From the NCBI GenBank assembly GCA_033085395.1, contig MU853183.1:248001-312000 (forward strand): a DNA stretch of 64,000 bases. The letters are read 5' to 3'. Below are positions 49,735-60,700 of the stretch, one piece after another. Numbering within the stretch: position 1 is the stretch's first letter; the number at the start of each line of letters is the position of its first letter. Both the position numbers and the translations under genes were made by a program. Source of the DNA: Xanthoparmelia taractica (taxonomy: Eukaryota; Ascomycota; Lecanoromycetes; Lecanorales; Parmeliaceae). Under the pieces are notes generated by a model. It had not been told where the DNA came from and did not search any database. It saw only the letters and a list, made by a program, of their open reading frames with translations.

Positions 49735-50625
49735 ATGAAACGCAACCGCTTCTTTGTCCTGCCCTACTCGCTCCACAAATCGCACATCCCGCACCTCATG
49801 GGCCGTATCGTTCTTGACCCCTTCGATCCACTCCGCCGTTTCGCCCCAGACCCTTCACACGACGGCTTCAATCCCGAGGACATTGTGCCATATATATGTC
49901 CCGAACCTATACCATACCGCAGTCGCAAGGATGTGATACGTGCAGCTAGTAGCGTTACACTACAGGGCAGTCTCGCGTCCTATTTCGGGGTGCATGCGGA
50001 CAGCCATGGCAGTCAGAGCGTCGAGTTTGAAAGCGATGTCGTAAAGCGTTACCAGATGATTAACAACGTTGTTGTTTTCCAGAAACTGATGGCGGATGGT
50101 AGGTACAGCGCGCTCGTTGAGAAATTGTGGGACGAGGCCAAGGCGGACGGTGTACTCTTAGTGACGGGGTTTCTAAGTACCAAAATGACGCGCTGGACCA
50201 CGTCGGCAGGACGTGGGAATGGGGTAGGGGTTAACATGGAGGTGCCTGCGGGAGAGCTGCTGGGCGCGCCCATCGATGGTAATCCCGGGATGGATGTTTC
50301 GCTCTCAAGGGAAGCTGGGCATGATATGACGGGCCAAGTGGACGTCGAAGAGATATTTGCGGTCGCTTACGATGTCATTAAGCATAAGCATGCGCTCGAC
50401 AAGAAAGCTAAACATTGGGTGGCGACGACTACGGTCCTTGGTGACGAAAAGAGGACGAAGGCGGGTCATTTGGCTTTTGGTGAGGAGGACAGTGAGGAGG
50501 AGATCGAGTATCATCCAGAGACAGAGGAAGATCAGACTTCAACTTTCGTTCTAGAGAGCAGTGTTCTGCCGGATGCTGTTAAGAGCACCGGGAAGCCGGG
50601 CTTCCTTGATTTCGACAACAAATGA
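49735..50625 (+). CDS. Gasdermin-like pore-forming protein (candidate)
   Basis: Single-exon gene for 296 residues. The ATG at 49735 was chosen because the longer frame has only a GTG upstream. No signal peptide or obvious transmembrane helix is present. The N-terminal part has a conserved-looking HLMGRIVLDPFDPLRRF segment. The middle has a helix (KLMADGRYSALVEKL) followed by LLVTGFLST and a polar hairpin-like stretch. Next come EEIFAVAYDVI and HLAFGEED, then an acidic tail of about 45 residues. This order (pore domain, helix, VTGF strand, hairpin, IFAVAYxV strand, short C-terminal tail) and the length match fungal gasdermins of the RCD-1/HET-Q1 group as I know them, in which a protease removes a short C-terminal inhibitory piece. 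The divergent CHAT-protease gene is the expected partner. The family call rests on pattern and context, without an alignment. Confidence 0.7.
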   Translation: MKRNRFFVLPYSLHKSHIPHLMGRIVLDPFDPLRRFAPDPSHDGFNPEDIVPYICPEPIPYRSRKDVIRAASSVTLQGSLASYFGVHADSHGSQSVEFESDVVKRYQMINNVVVFQKLMADGRYSALVEKLWDEAKADGVLLVTGFLSTKMTRWTTSAGRGNGVGVNMEVPAGELLGAPIDGNPGMDVSLSREAGHDMTGQVDVEEIFAVAYDVIKHKHALDKKAKHWVATTTVLGDEKRTKAGHLAFGEEDSEEEIEYHPETEEDQTSTFVLESSVLPDAVKSTGKPGFLDFDNK

Positions 50626-51224
50626 AAGGCTTTGGTGGGGAAATAAAGAGGTTGGCGGGAACGACCCTCTACTGTCTCTAAGCTGTCTGTCCAAGGTCAT
50701 TGAGCTCGTAGTCCGTACTTTCCCTAACCAGATTCGCCATTTCATAGATAATACATGAGTAAGATCTTTCAAGCAATTCGATGTGGTGATGTACGGTATA
50801 CCGGTCTCTGTGGATATTGTAGATAGTAATCTGTGGTTCAACTTCTCTCATGTAAAAATCCTAATCCTTCCTGTGTTAATGTTATCGTCTCTGGGAGTCT
50901 TTAAGGTTGACTTACGGTCAATAAATCCATGGCCTGATGCATTTTGCTCACGCTGAAAGCCAAATGCTTGGCATATCTAGGCAGAAAATTCTTGTCAGCG
51001 CTGATTCTGACTACAACTTCATGAACATTCGTCTGCAGATGCTGAATAAGTGACATGATCGATTGAACAGCCAATGAGTAGTACTTGTCTGAATTCCATA
51101 TAGAGAACCTTTGCTACATTGACTGCGCCACCACTCTCTGATTACATGCCTCAATTTTCCAATCCCCAGGCCTTCTTTCACCTTGCCTACTTTCCAGCCT
51201 CATCTCTGGAGAGAAATCTTTCAC
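50626..51224. other. Intergenic region, no gene seen
   Basis: Between the convergent ends of the gasdermin-like gene and the broken SesB-like gene. Short frames only, no recognisable domain. Confidence 0.5.
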
Positions 51225-52300
51225 TCAGTGGAGACCCGTATTCTGAGTGGTTGTGAGGTCAGTATATAATTTCTTTTGCAGTAAGTAATACTTACCCCTG
51301 TCCCACCGCTACCAAAGTTCGTTGGCCCGCTCGACAGGTAGAGCCCGAACTGGTTCCCCTGGTTGCTGTCGCCAAAGGAGGCGTTGTTTTTGATCTTTGG
51401 AGACTAACATCACGATCAGCTTCTAACAGGCACGGTTCTGAGGAGGAACACACAGATGGATTATCTGCGGCCTTGATCTCTTCTTTCAACTCCTTTGCCC
51501 ATCTCTCGAGAACCTTAGCTACTCTCTGATAGTTCCCATCCTTATCGTCGCTGAATTTGCATATTCCGGAATGGTCGGCGTGTATGGAGAGGGTTGGATA
51601 ATCTCGTAAGCTTGCCGACTCTTCAGACACGATCTACGCTGGATGAGTCTTCTCTCTTCGGCTGTTGCGGATCGAAGTCGACGTACCTTGCCGATTGATT
51701 TACCGCCGACGCTCGAACTAAGCTCTTCAAAGAAATAAACGACCTCGACCTTAGTCTCCGGTTTTCCTGCCTGGTGTGAGAGCCATTTCGGGAATGCAAC
51801 CCCAAGCTTCACCAGCGTATTAGAGCCCTGCTCTAACTCCTTAAAAACGACCGCAGTAGTTTTCTCCGAAACAGGGAGAGAAACTTCTTTCCCGACTCTA
51901 CCCATTGTGCCATGTTCGAACCTTGATGGGGTGTTCCAAGAAAGGCGATGCGCCGTGTCTAGTCTGATATAGACTTTGTGTGGGGTTGTAGGCTGTCTTC
52001 CGCTGTTGAGAGGGCCTGGTTTGTCTTGGTCATCGATGCGTTATATATCGGAGACAATGACCTACCTCTGCATAGACCAGGCCACCGAGGCTGTGAGCCA
52101 CAAATATGATTGGACGTGCGGCTGTTTGTTTCTTCCCGTGCCTGAGGCCGATGAGACTAGCTGTCAGGCTATCTGCATGGTTTTTGATGGTGTTATCCGA
52201 GGTAGGCATTGACCAGAAATGGTAGACGTCGGCGTCGTAACCGAAAGTAAGGATCCGAGCTTGCGGGATTCACTTAGGCAGCAGTTCTTTCGTATTAGTT
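51225..52300 (-). pseudogene. Broken SesB-like alpha/beta hydrolase with C-terminal amyloid-like motif
   Basis: Fragments in order on the minus strand: IPQARILTFGYDADVYHFW, RPIIFVAHSLGGLVYAE (nucleophile elbow HSLGG), an intron 52016-52065, RRIAFLGTPHQGSNMAQW, a helix plus VEVVYFFEEL, LSIHADHSGICKF, VAKVLERWAKEL, then a Gly/Asn-rich end. This is the SesB esterase-like domain often found as the N-terminal effector of fungal NLRs. Damage: a TGA at 52270-52272 where relatives have Trp, a TAG at 51959-51961, a frame change near 51880, and the N-terminus lost into the AT-rich island beyond 52300. Credible introns at 51404-51453 and 51243-51295, and one near 51635-51690, still join the C-terminal pieces. 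There is no NACHT domain, so it was a short effector-type protein. It is called a pseudogene because of several independent breaks. Confidence 0.75.
51296..51403 (-). other. Amyloid-signalling-like motif at the SesB-like C-terminus
   Basis: After splicing 51404-51453 the frame reads a stretch beginning SPKIKNNASFGDSNQGNQFG and continuing with LYLSSGPTNFGSGG. A further 53-nt intron leads to a five-residue end NTGLH and a TGA stop at 51225-51227. Short Gly/Asn/Gln-rich motifs of the form FGDxNxGxQxG at the end of cell-death effectors, or at the start of NLRs, are the known prion-like signalling motifs (sigma, PNT1/HET-s classes). The fit here is by eye. Confidence 0.55.
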
Positions 52301-53335
52301 TAGAATATATATTTTTAAACTCGAAGTTATTATTTTAATTAAAGAATCTCAAAGATATCTAAAATTGCGATTTAATAATAAATATTGCGAGTAATAGTAA
52401 AAGTCTTCTTATTAGTTATAGTAAAAGATATATAAAACTTACTAAAATAATTCTTTATATAATAAATTTAAATATATATATCGTTCGAAGTAGAGGTTAT
52501 ATCAATAAGATTTATCTAAACGCGTTCGAATAGATATATAATTACGATCGATTTAAGAGAATCTTTAAACTTACTATAGATCTTGCGATAATAAATCTTA
52601 TATATCTTAACGAGGAAGTAGATCTCGTAACTTGCGATCTTATAGTACTTACTATTAATATACGTGATAGTAAAGTGTTATTTAACGTGGCCCAGACTAT
52701 TATAAATCTTAATAATAATATTTTAAACAAGATTCTTAGTAATTATCTCTCGATTTCGCTTAGAGATCTTTTTAAAAAGTCTTTATAACTTATCGTCTTT
52801 ATAAATAAATTCGAATCTAATTTAAACTCGTTTCTTATTATTAACGAGATTAAGTCGTTTCGAGATAAGATTCGTTAGCTATCTAATATATCTATACTTC
52901 TACGAGATCGTTATACGCTTATATATCTCGATCTTGCGACTATTTAGTATAAGATAAAAGATCTAACGTATCTTAGCGTTAAATAACTTTATTTAAATAA
53001 GAGAGAATAATATAAAAGTCTTATTCTCGATTTAAGAAGATAATATAGAGTTTAATATCTTAATAGAAGAAAGATTAATTAAATATAGAGTATAGAGATA
53101 TAAATTTAAATATAAAATATATAGTTAAATAATAGATGTAAAGAAAGATCTATATATTTGAAAAATCTTTATATAAATAATATAAAAAATATAAAAAGAA
53201 GATCTTCGATATCGCTTATGAATAACGTACGTATAACGAGATTAATCGACTTACTATTAATGCTATTATATAGTCTTAAAAGGCGTTAGTTGATGTTAGC
53301 GACGGCGTAAGACGGTGACATACTAGACTATTTCT
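52280..53335. repeat. Second AT-rich RIP-type island
   Basis: About 1 kb of strongly AT-rich sequence with CpA-depleted composition and only stop-riddled frames. It begins abruptly at the 5' end of the broken SesB-like gene and ends near 53335. It is interpreted as a RIP-destroyed transposon whose insertion or mutation truncated the neighbour. No coding remnant could be identified. Confidence 0.7.
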
Positions 53336-53638
53336 TTATAGGTTTAGTGGTGCGCCTATGGAAAGCGAGATATTTATAGCGAGAAGATATAAGCGATTGA
53401 TGAGTATTTGCTTATGAGATGGGGTGGACGATATTATCAGGAAGTATCCTCCCGATGGATATTCGTCATATCCATCGGGGTGATGGGATGGCCATGGATA
53501 TGCACGACCCACTAGGGTGATGTAACATATAGGCTTTGAGGCCTCCATAGCCTCATCCTCAGTTAAATTGCTTACAATAGCGTAGAGATCTTCCTCTATA
53601 AAGACACCCAATCTAAACCATGGCTTCAAATACTCCAA
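53336..53638 (-). other. Short open frame of unknown origin
   Basis: A 100-codon frame with normal base composition (for example LKPWFRLGVFIEEDLYAIVS) lies between the AT-rich island and the next repeat. I do not recognise it. It could be a transposon or gene fragment. No function is proposed. Confidence 0.2.
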
Positions 53639-53829
53639 TAGCTTAATGGTTTCACTCTTAAGACTGTTCGCTAGTCTGAAATAGTGTGCTTAGTATCAAA
53701 ATACGACTAATATCGACGATTTTTTAGATATATTAGGGTTAGGGCTAAGGGTTCGAGCTGATTAGTAATCCTTTTTTTCTGAAGAAAATGTCTTTTTTTG
53801 ACTGTTAGGCCTAATCTATCACTCGATCT

Positions 53830-53965
53830 TAGACCATTAGGACTGGTAGTCCAGACTGTTGATCCAACACGCTGGACTGGTCCAGGATCGTCCAGCAAAA
53901 TCATTAAACCAGTCCAGTGGACCAGTCCAATGGACCAGTCCAACTAGTAGTCCAATGGTCCAGGT
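53830..53965. repeat. Cluster of GGACCAGTCC-type inverted/tandem motifs
   Basis: TGGACTGGTCC, CCAGTCCAGTGG and ACCAGTCCAATGG recur at least five times in both orientations within 135 bases. The motif is itself near-palindromic. This looks like a terminal or internal repeat of a mobile element. The adjacent ankyrin frame starts inside it. Confidence 0.6.
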
Positions 53966-55101
53966 TCGGACCATCAGGAGCCTTGGGTAAACCAGACATC
54001 ATAGGACTTGCTCTCTCTTTTGGCGCAGATGCCAATGTCGAAGATGTGAAAGGTCGCACTGCCCTTGTAGTAGCAGTGGACAACGGTCGTAGCACCGCAG
54101 CACAGGCACTTATTACTGCGGGGGCTTCGACCACCGTGCTTGATGAATCTGGAAAGAATTTGTTGCAAGTAGCTGCATCCTCGCAGAACATATTCAAAGA
54201 GCGTCTTAAACATATCCTGTACCACGGTGACAGCCTCGCCGAGGCTGGTGATAGAGGTTTCCACCAGCTTCCGGTTCACATAGCAGATGATCCGCGTCAA
54301 TCAGTTTTGAAGCGTTTGTCTCATTGGATCGAAGACACCGCTGGTCCCTTGACACATCTTGTCAAAGATCCCAGCTTCATTGCGGCTTTGAACGAGGATC
54401 GCGAATACCCAGATATCTTTCGACTTCTATTTAACCATGGGGCCGACCTTGGGATCAAAACCTCTGATGGTGAGACATTATTGCATCTGGAGGTTGTTAG
54501 CGCGCCACGGATCAAGGTACTGCTGGAGATGGGAGCACACGTGCTGGACATTGATGCACGAGATAACCAAGGGAGATCCGCCGTTCATCATGCAGCAGCC
54601 GTTGGAAATTACGCAGCAATGGAACTCTTACTTGCCAACGGAGCGAATATTATGATAAGGGACTTTGGTAAGGCTTCGACACTGCATTTCACTGTCAATG
54701 ATCCGGCGTGCGTGAAATTAGCGATTCAGAAAGGAAGCAGTACAAAAGCAGTCGATTCGCCCAAGAGGACGCCGTTGCATTACTTGGCGATGGTGGAAGA
54801 CCCACCCGAGGAACTATTCGATCAGTTACAGGAAGCTGGCGTGGATCCAAATTCAGTTGACTCTCAGGGCATGACAGTATTCGATTACTGGGATGACGCT
54901 CACGTTGGTTATCATAGTTTCGAGGAGACAACACGCTGGATTGATTTGCAGCTTTACGGGGAGCGATACGTGCTCCATGAAGGCAGGATTTTCTTCATGC
55001 TTCGAGAGTCTAATGCTCAAGCAGTGAGGGACAGTCGACGTTTCTACGGGAACTCCGACAAGGAAAATAGGTGGTGCATTATTCGCAATGACGAGATATG
55101 A
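53966..55101 (+). pseudogene. Ankyrin-repeat protein, 5'-truncated (NLR C-terminus candidate)
   Basis: About 375 readable codons. Ankyrin units include IIGLALSFGADANVEDVKGR, TALVVAVDNGRSTAAQALIT, DGETLLHLEVVSAPRIKVLL, GRSAVHHAAAVGNYAAMELL and RTPLHYLAM. A non-repeat C-terminus (VFDYWDDAHVGYHSFEETT) ends at a TGA. There is no ATG near the 5' end. Traced upstream, the frame runs into the GGACCAGTCC repeat cluster, so the start and any N-terminal effector or NTPase domains are missing. In this context it is plausibly the sensor end of an NLR cut by a mobile element. It lies on the strand opposite to the SesB-like remnant, so they were not one gene in the present arrangement. Confidence 0.7.
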
Positions 55102-56044
55102 CCGAATCAACAAGGTAGCTGTTTGTGACAAATATCTCTCGCATCCCCTTCAGGCCGTTGCATAGGATTTCAAAAGACTCCAATATGATTCCTCGGCATT
55201 AGCAGCACTCGACGTTTAAAGCACATCAATACGTTCTTCCTCGACATGTATCCTCCCCTCACGACTACAGTTCTCACGAGCTCAAAGAAAGAAGGCCACC
55301 GCGTTCCAAGGACATCTCCCACCTCACCACTTCTTACTCATTAGCTAGTAGACTCGGTCTTATTCCAGCAATCTCCCTCGTATCACTCATTCAAAAGTCC
55401 CTTACGTATTCGGGAAGTCTTTCTCATTGAGCGTTTACCATTCCAAAGTGTTCTTGCACAGTAGAATATGCTATGGACTTAATTGCTCTAGTGATTCTAC
55501 TACTATGTTTGTCCCCGGGCCTCCACTTTGTGTAGTACTACTCAATTGAAAGCAACTACTTCGTAGAATTTGTAGTTCAAAGGAACGAGAGGGAGTTTAA
55601 GTCCAGTTCTCGTCTACTTTGAGCTATTAGAATGAGGGCAGAGTCCATAGCACTAGCGCATCTCGAGGGCTTAGGTACTTTTTCGCCTTAGGCAGCTGGG
55701 ATCCATTTTCTGACAAGATCTATTGATGAGCATCCCCCATTTGTCGAAATGCCGTCTTCCAACATAGCGCTTATCTCGAGTGTCCCTGCCTCATAAGCAC
55801 CAGCTCAAGATATATTGGCACTGCATTGGCTGGACAAGTCCAATGCCCTTTCCTCACTAAGAAAATAAATGGACCACTCCCTATTGTCTTCTAGATTTTA
55901 GTCCGCGGCTCCTTCTCCAATATTATCTGTCTTTCAGTCAGCTCTCACTCCTAGTTCAGTCTTGCTTCAAGCATAGAACATTCATATTCCTACGTTTAAT
56001 CACACTTCTAAAACCGTCCTAGGAAAATCTCTGTTCTCACACTC
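55102..56044. other. Intergenic region, no gene seen
   Basis: Sequence between the ankyrin fragment and the 359-residue protein gene. No frame of interest on either strand. The right part is CT-rich, as in a fungal promoter. Confidence 0.55.
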
Positions 56045-57227
56045 ATGTTTCCCAATGCTTCGGTCTCAAAAGATACGTCCGAGCACCTTGCGGCGCCTGG
56101 TCCGGCTCATCCACGCGTTGAATCAAAGACTCCTAGCCTCCGCCCATCTTCTAGCCAAAATGATGGCGTCCAAGAACCGGAGTCAAGTAGCACCTCGGAA
56201 CTACCACCCTATTTTAGAAATACCCCGCTGGAGAATCCCTTCCGGGACGGAGATGCGTCTGGGGGATATTCCTACCCTAATAGCAATGGCGTGCAGAAAG
56301 GCCCGAAATCAGCAACAGCTACTCATGCGGAACCTCCGCCAGCTACCGCGGCTACCCTCCTTGATACTCTACCGTCAGCACCAGTCACGGACAACGATCC
56401 TTTCGTGGACACGATGGTCCTCGACGAAAGCCTTCCTCCGCCACTCCCTCCCCGACCGTCTGGTCTCAAAAGAGGCTTGCAGATACCATCGCGCGTCAGC
56501 TTGATCACATGCGGCTTCAGTTTCCCGGAAATCTTGGCCGAGCAAGGAGTTAGCAAGACGCAATGGCGAACGTTCAAACACGAGCTGGAGACTTTTGCGC
56601 GCATGAGCCTGTCGCAGTGGATAACAGTCGCAGCAATCGACATTTTGATCTGCAACTTTGGACCTATCACAGGTTAGCTACATATGTACGGCTAGATCCC
56701 GTTCGATGATTGTTGACTTTGAGCCAGGTGCTGTTGCGGGTTGGAAGATGAAGAAACATAGAGAGCATAGGAACTTCGTATTAGCGTATCGAGCGGGAAA
56801 TCTGAAGATTTTTGAAGACCGATAGAATCACGACTACTTCCATCCGCTGGGCCTGCATGTACGAGTTGAGCCCCCTGGTGTGGGCAGAATGGATGGTATG
56901 GATGTTGCTTCGTCGAAGCTTTTCAGATACCAGCGAAAGATGGGCACCTCTTCTCCTGGACCGGGCCTTGCTTCGGAACAAGCGGACAAGAAGGAGTACA
57001 AGTATCAATTCAAGGAGGGCCGCTATCGCTTGAAAGCGGCGCAAAAGGGCCGTATTATCATTTTGCCTCTTGACAAGGTGGAACGTCCGCCTTTACCGCC
57101 TAGGCGTACGGATTCACAGAGTCACAACGGCCAGAGTCAGGGAGTCACCATTATTAGGGGTAGCACATTATTTCAGGATTTTGCTGGCTTGGATCGCAGA
57201 CGGTCTGACGCCGAGGGGGCTATATGA
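56045..57227 (+). CDS. Unrecognised proline-rich fungal protein
   Basis: Predicted 359-residue protein, exons 56045-56672, 56728-56777 and 56826-57227. Removing the 48-nt intron 56778-56825 eliminates an in-frame TAG and joins KKHREHRNF to NHDYFHPLGLHVRVEPPG. The 55-nt intron 56673-56727 gives PITG-AVAGWK. The first 150 residues are low-complexity (Ser/Pro-rich, with LPPYFRNTPLENPFRD and PPPLPPRP). The central part has a short ordered segment (FSFPEILAEQGVSKTQWRTF and a hydrophobic helix), and the end is basic. I do not recognise a domain with a known role. It may be a conserved filamentous-fungal protein of unknown function. It lies just upstream of NTE1 on the same strand. Confidence 0.65.
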
Positions 57228-57761
57228 GACTTCTCCTACTCGCCGGGGCCTTACCTCATGACATCAGAGACCGTCAAGATCGGAGAGTTGGTATCGTGGT
57301 CCTTTCACTCAAGCTTCGGTGATTATTGCAAGCCTTGATATCAATTGGAATCGCTAGTAAGGTCGGATGAGGGATTGTAGTGTGCGAAAGGCGGACTCTC
57401 TAGACTTGGGGGTATAGTGCTTTTGGATACCTGTGGTTAGCCAGGACTTTCCGCCTACCTTACAACTAAGAAGGTTACATCTCAAGGATTCAGAGCTGAG
57501 CGCTCTCCACAACACGTTGGTGTAGTTAAAGCGCTTTGACCGTAAGCATGACAATTGATGCAAGCCTTTTCAGCCTTACAGAACTTCACATGCCTAATCG
57601 ATAGGGTGGAACGGCAAAAGCCCCACGCCAAAGAATGCAAGTCATTGTCCCTATCACACCAGTCACACTCTTGCGACTTCTGCCGCAAACATCTCTTCCG
57701 CTATCGGAAAGTCGAGGCTAGCTACCATGATACTGTATCACCACCGGACGCTTCAACTGCT
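57228..57761. other. Intergenic region upstream of NTE1
   Basis: Holds the 3' flank of the proline-rich gene and the NTE1 promoter. An open frame continues upstream of the chosen NTE1 ATG to 57555, but its sequence is unlike the family. Confidence 0.5.
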
Positions 57762-60700
57762 ATGCATTCTTCCTCTTCTCCCCTCTCCGCCAGCCTGATC
57801 TCCCTCCCTAACACCTCGTCAACCATCACTTCTCCTCGGGCGTCTGGACTATCATCCTCTGTCACTGCTCTCGATACTCATCAAGCCTCCTCATGGCTGA
57901 GCCTACTTGGCTACGCTCTGCTCGCTATGGCCAGGGGAATTCCGGGCATGCTGATTTGGATCATCACCTTCACGACAATTACCCTGCCTACGGTGCTTTT
58001 CGCATTGTTTTCCACCAGCTTGACCTTCACGATGAACTTCACCACACTGTAGGAATATATAATTGGGATAATGACCGCTTCGAAGTAAGCTGATTGGAAA
58101 CAGGATGCTCATCGTCCTGGCCTTTGCATCTCTAGTCTCATGGATTGTGAGATACCGCTTTCTGAATATGTACGCGCGACTGCCTCCCGAACCTCAGCGC
58201 AAGGAACCACAGATCGATCTCTTCCCGGACACACAAGACGGAGACTCCAAGCCAGGTCTGGCAAATTACCTAGACGAGTTTCTGAGCGCCATAAAAGTGT
58301 TTGGGTATCGTGAGTAGGCAGCCGGAGAAATGGCTCCCAATACGAGCTCGGCTGACTAGAGATGCAGTCGAACGTTCTGTCTTCCACGAACTCACCCGCA
58401 CGATGCAGACAAGGAAGCTCATTGCTGGGGAAACACTACTTTTGGAAGAAGAGAAGGGCTTTTGCTTGGTGGTTGATGGCATGGTACAGATATTTGTCAA
58501 GTCAAGCCGGGATGAGGTTGCCGCAAATGGTGGCTTCTGGAATGAGAGGTCAGAGAGCTACGAGGAAGAGGGGGAACATTCGGATGGGGAACATCAGGGA
58601 TACCAGCTTCTTACAGAGGTCAAGAATGGGGCGCCGATGTCATCTCTGTTCTCCATCTTGTCGCTGTTTACTGAAAATGTGAAACTCCGCCACGACGATG
58701 AGCGCGAGACTAGGCCTGTATCGAGCGCGTCCAGTACTGGCTTTCCCTTTGGTGCGACAACCGAGTCTGGTCCGAATACCCCGGGTTGGTTGGGCGAAGG
58801 AAACCCGCAGATGACGGCGTATAGGGATCCGAGACGCCGGGCTTCATCAACGGTAGCCGCAAATGGTCATCTGCCTGCGGTTCCACCACTCTCCCTGAAC
58901 TCTTCATCCGACCAACAACATCAACAACGGACTGATCATGATCGGAACGGAAATCGTGATAGGCGGGAAGCTGGCCAAAGGTCTGAGGACCGCAAGTCCG
59001 TGCATCCTGAAATCGTCGCGAGAGCGACAGTGGACACCACCATCGCAATCATCCCTGCTACCGCCTTTCATCGTCTTACTAGGGTCTATCCCAAAGCTAC
59101 TGCACACATCGTCCAGGTCATTCTGACCAGACTCCAACGTGTTACGCTTGCCACTGCACATTCGTACCTTGGTCTAACCCCAGAGGTTCTGCGAACAGAA
59201 GGGCATATGAACAAGTACACGACCCACGATCTTCCAAATCATCTTCGTGGGGCAGCATTAGAGAGACTGAAACACAAATTCACGCAAGAAAAGGAACGTC
59301 TAGACTCCGCTGAGGACTTTATGAAGGGCATCGCTTTGCATAATCCAGGGGCCATCAAGAAACGTCGCTCAAGTAGTAGCCTGAGAAGAGAAATAGCCTC
59401 CCAAGTTAAGCTCACAGCTCATCACGGCGAATCTCTCACCTCCCAGTCTAGTAACTTGGGTGGCCCCGGCCACCGATCAAGTATCAGCGCAGGAGATTTA
59501 CTTACCAACATACAAGTGTCTCGCAGCCGGCCCGACACTTTGCCTCAATTGCACACAAGCAAGCCGGCGTCTCCGCTGGGACTAGGGCTACCAGAAATGA
59601 TGAGCCCGCTAAGCCAGATAGACAAAGCTCCTTTCATACCTTCGCCTAACCTGGACGGCTTGCACGTGCGCGGCCAAAAGTCCTTGGATGAGGATGATCT
59701 TTTCAGGCAATCGATACTCGAATGCATCATGAAAGCCATTGGTCTTACAAACGCAAATTCAGTCAAAAAGCCGATAGATTCTGTGGAACAGTCACCGCAC
59801 ATGATTTCCTACGATGCGCAACGGCAGAAGGCAACGTTCACCAACGCCTTTGGCTTCATCGATCCATACGAAGGCTCTGGTGATGGAGATACGGAGTCGA
59901 TCTATTCCACATTTGGCAGCGGCAGTCCTTCAAATCCTCGAAGCCTTACCAGTGAACTTCGGGACGATCTGGAGATTGTCTACTTTCCCAAAGATGCCGT
60001 TTTAGTAGAACAAGGGGAGAGAAATCCTGGTCTTTACTATGTAATTGATGGCTTTCTGGATATCAGTATTCCAGGAGACGAGAGAGATGTGGACGATCCC
60101 TCTGTGACGAAAGGACAAACTTCTGACAACCTACTGCCTCCTCTGAAAAGGGTCGCAACAAACTCTCCACGCACAAAAGCGGCCCAGAGAAGGGCTCAGT
60201 CGCGGAAGAGTTTGTTCCTGATCAAGCCGGGCGGACTCGCCGGATATGTTGGCACGATATCTTCGTACAGGTCCTTCGTTGATGTCAGAGCGAAGACAGA
60301 TGTCTATGTCGGCTTCCTTCCGAGGGTATCTCTAGAGCTCATGGTGGAGAAGTTTCCAATAGTGTTGCTGACTATGGCAAAGCGTCTGACCAGCCTACTT
60401 CCAAGTCTGATTCTGCATATCGATTTTGCTTTGGAGTGGGTACAAGTCGATGCCGGTGAAGTCATACACCATCAAGGGGATGAGAGTGATGCTATCTACA
60501 TCGTGTTAAACGGCCGTCTCCGAGCAATCCTCGAGCGGGACGACGGAGATATGAGGGTCGTTGGAGAGTATGGGCAGGGCGAGAGTGTTGGTGAGCTAGA
60601 AGTCATGACCGAATCTCGACGGCCAGCTACGTTACATGCTATTCGCGACACTGAGTTGGCAAAGTTCCCTAAGAGTCTATTCAATAGCCTTGCTCTGGAA

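Noticed and set aside
51225..55101. SesB-like and ankyrin pieces as one interrupted NLR gene
   Set aside because: They lie on opposite strands and no NACHT segment lies between them. A later inversion cannot be excluded but is not shown.
57555..57761. Longer N-terminus for NTE1
   Set aside because: The extra 69 codons lack the Ser-rich start typical of the family. The downstream ATG gives normal length.
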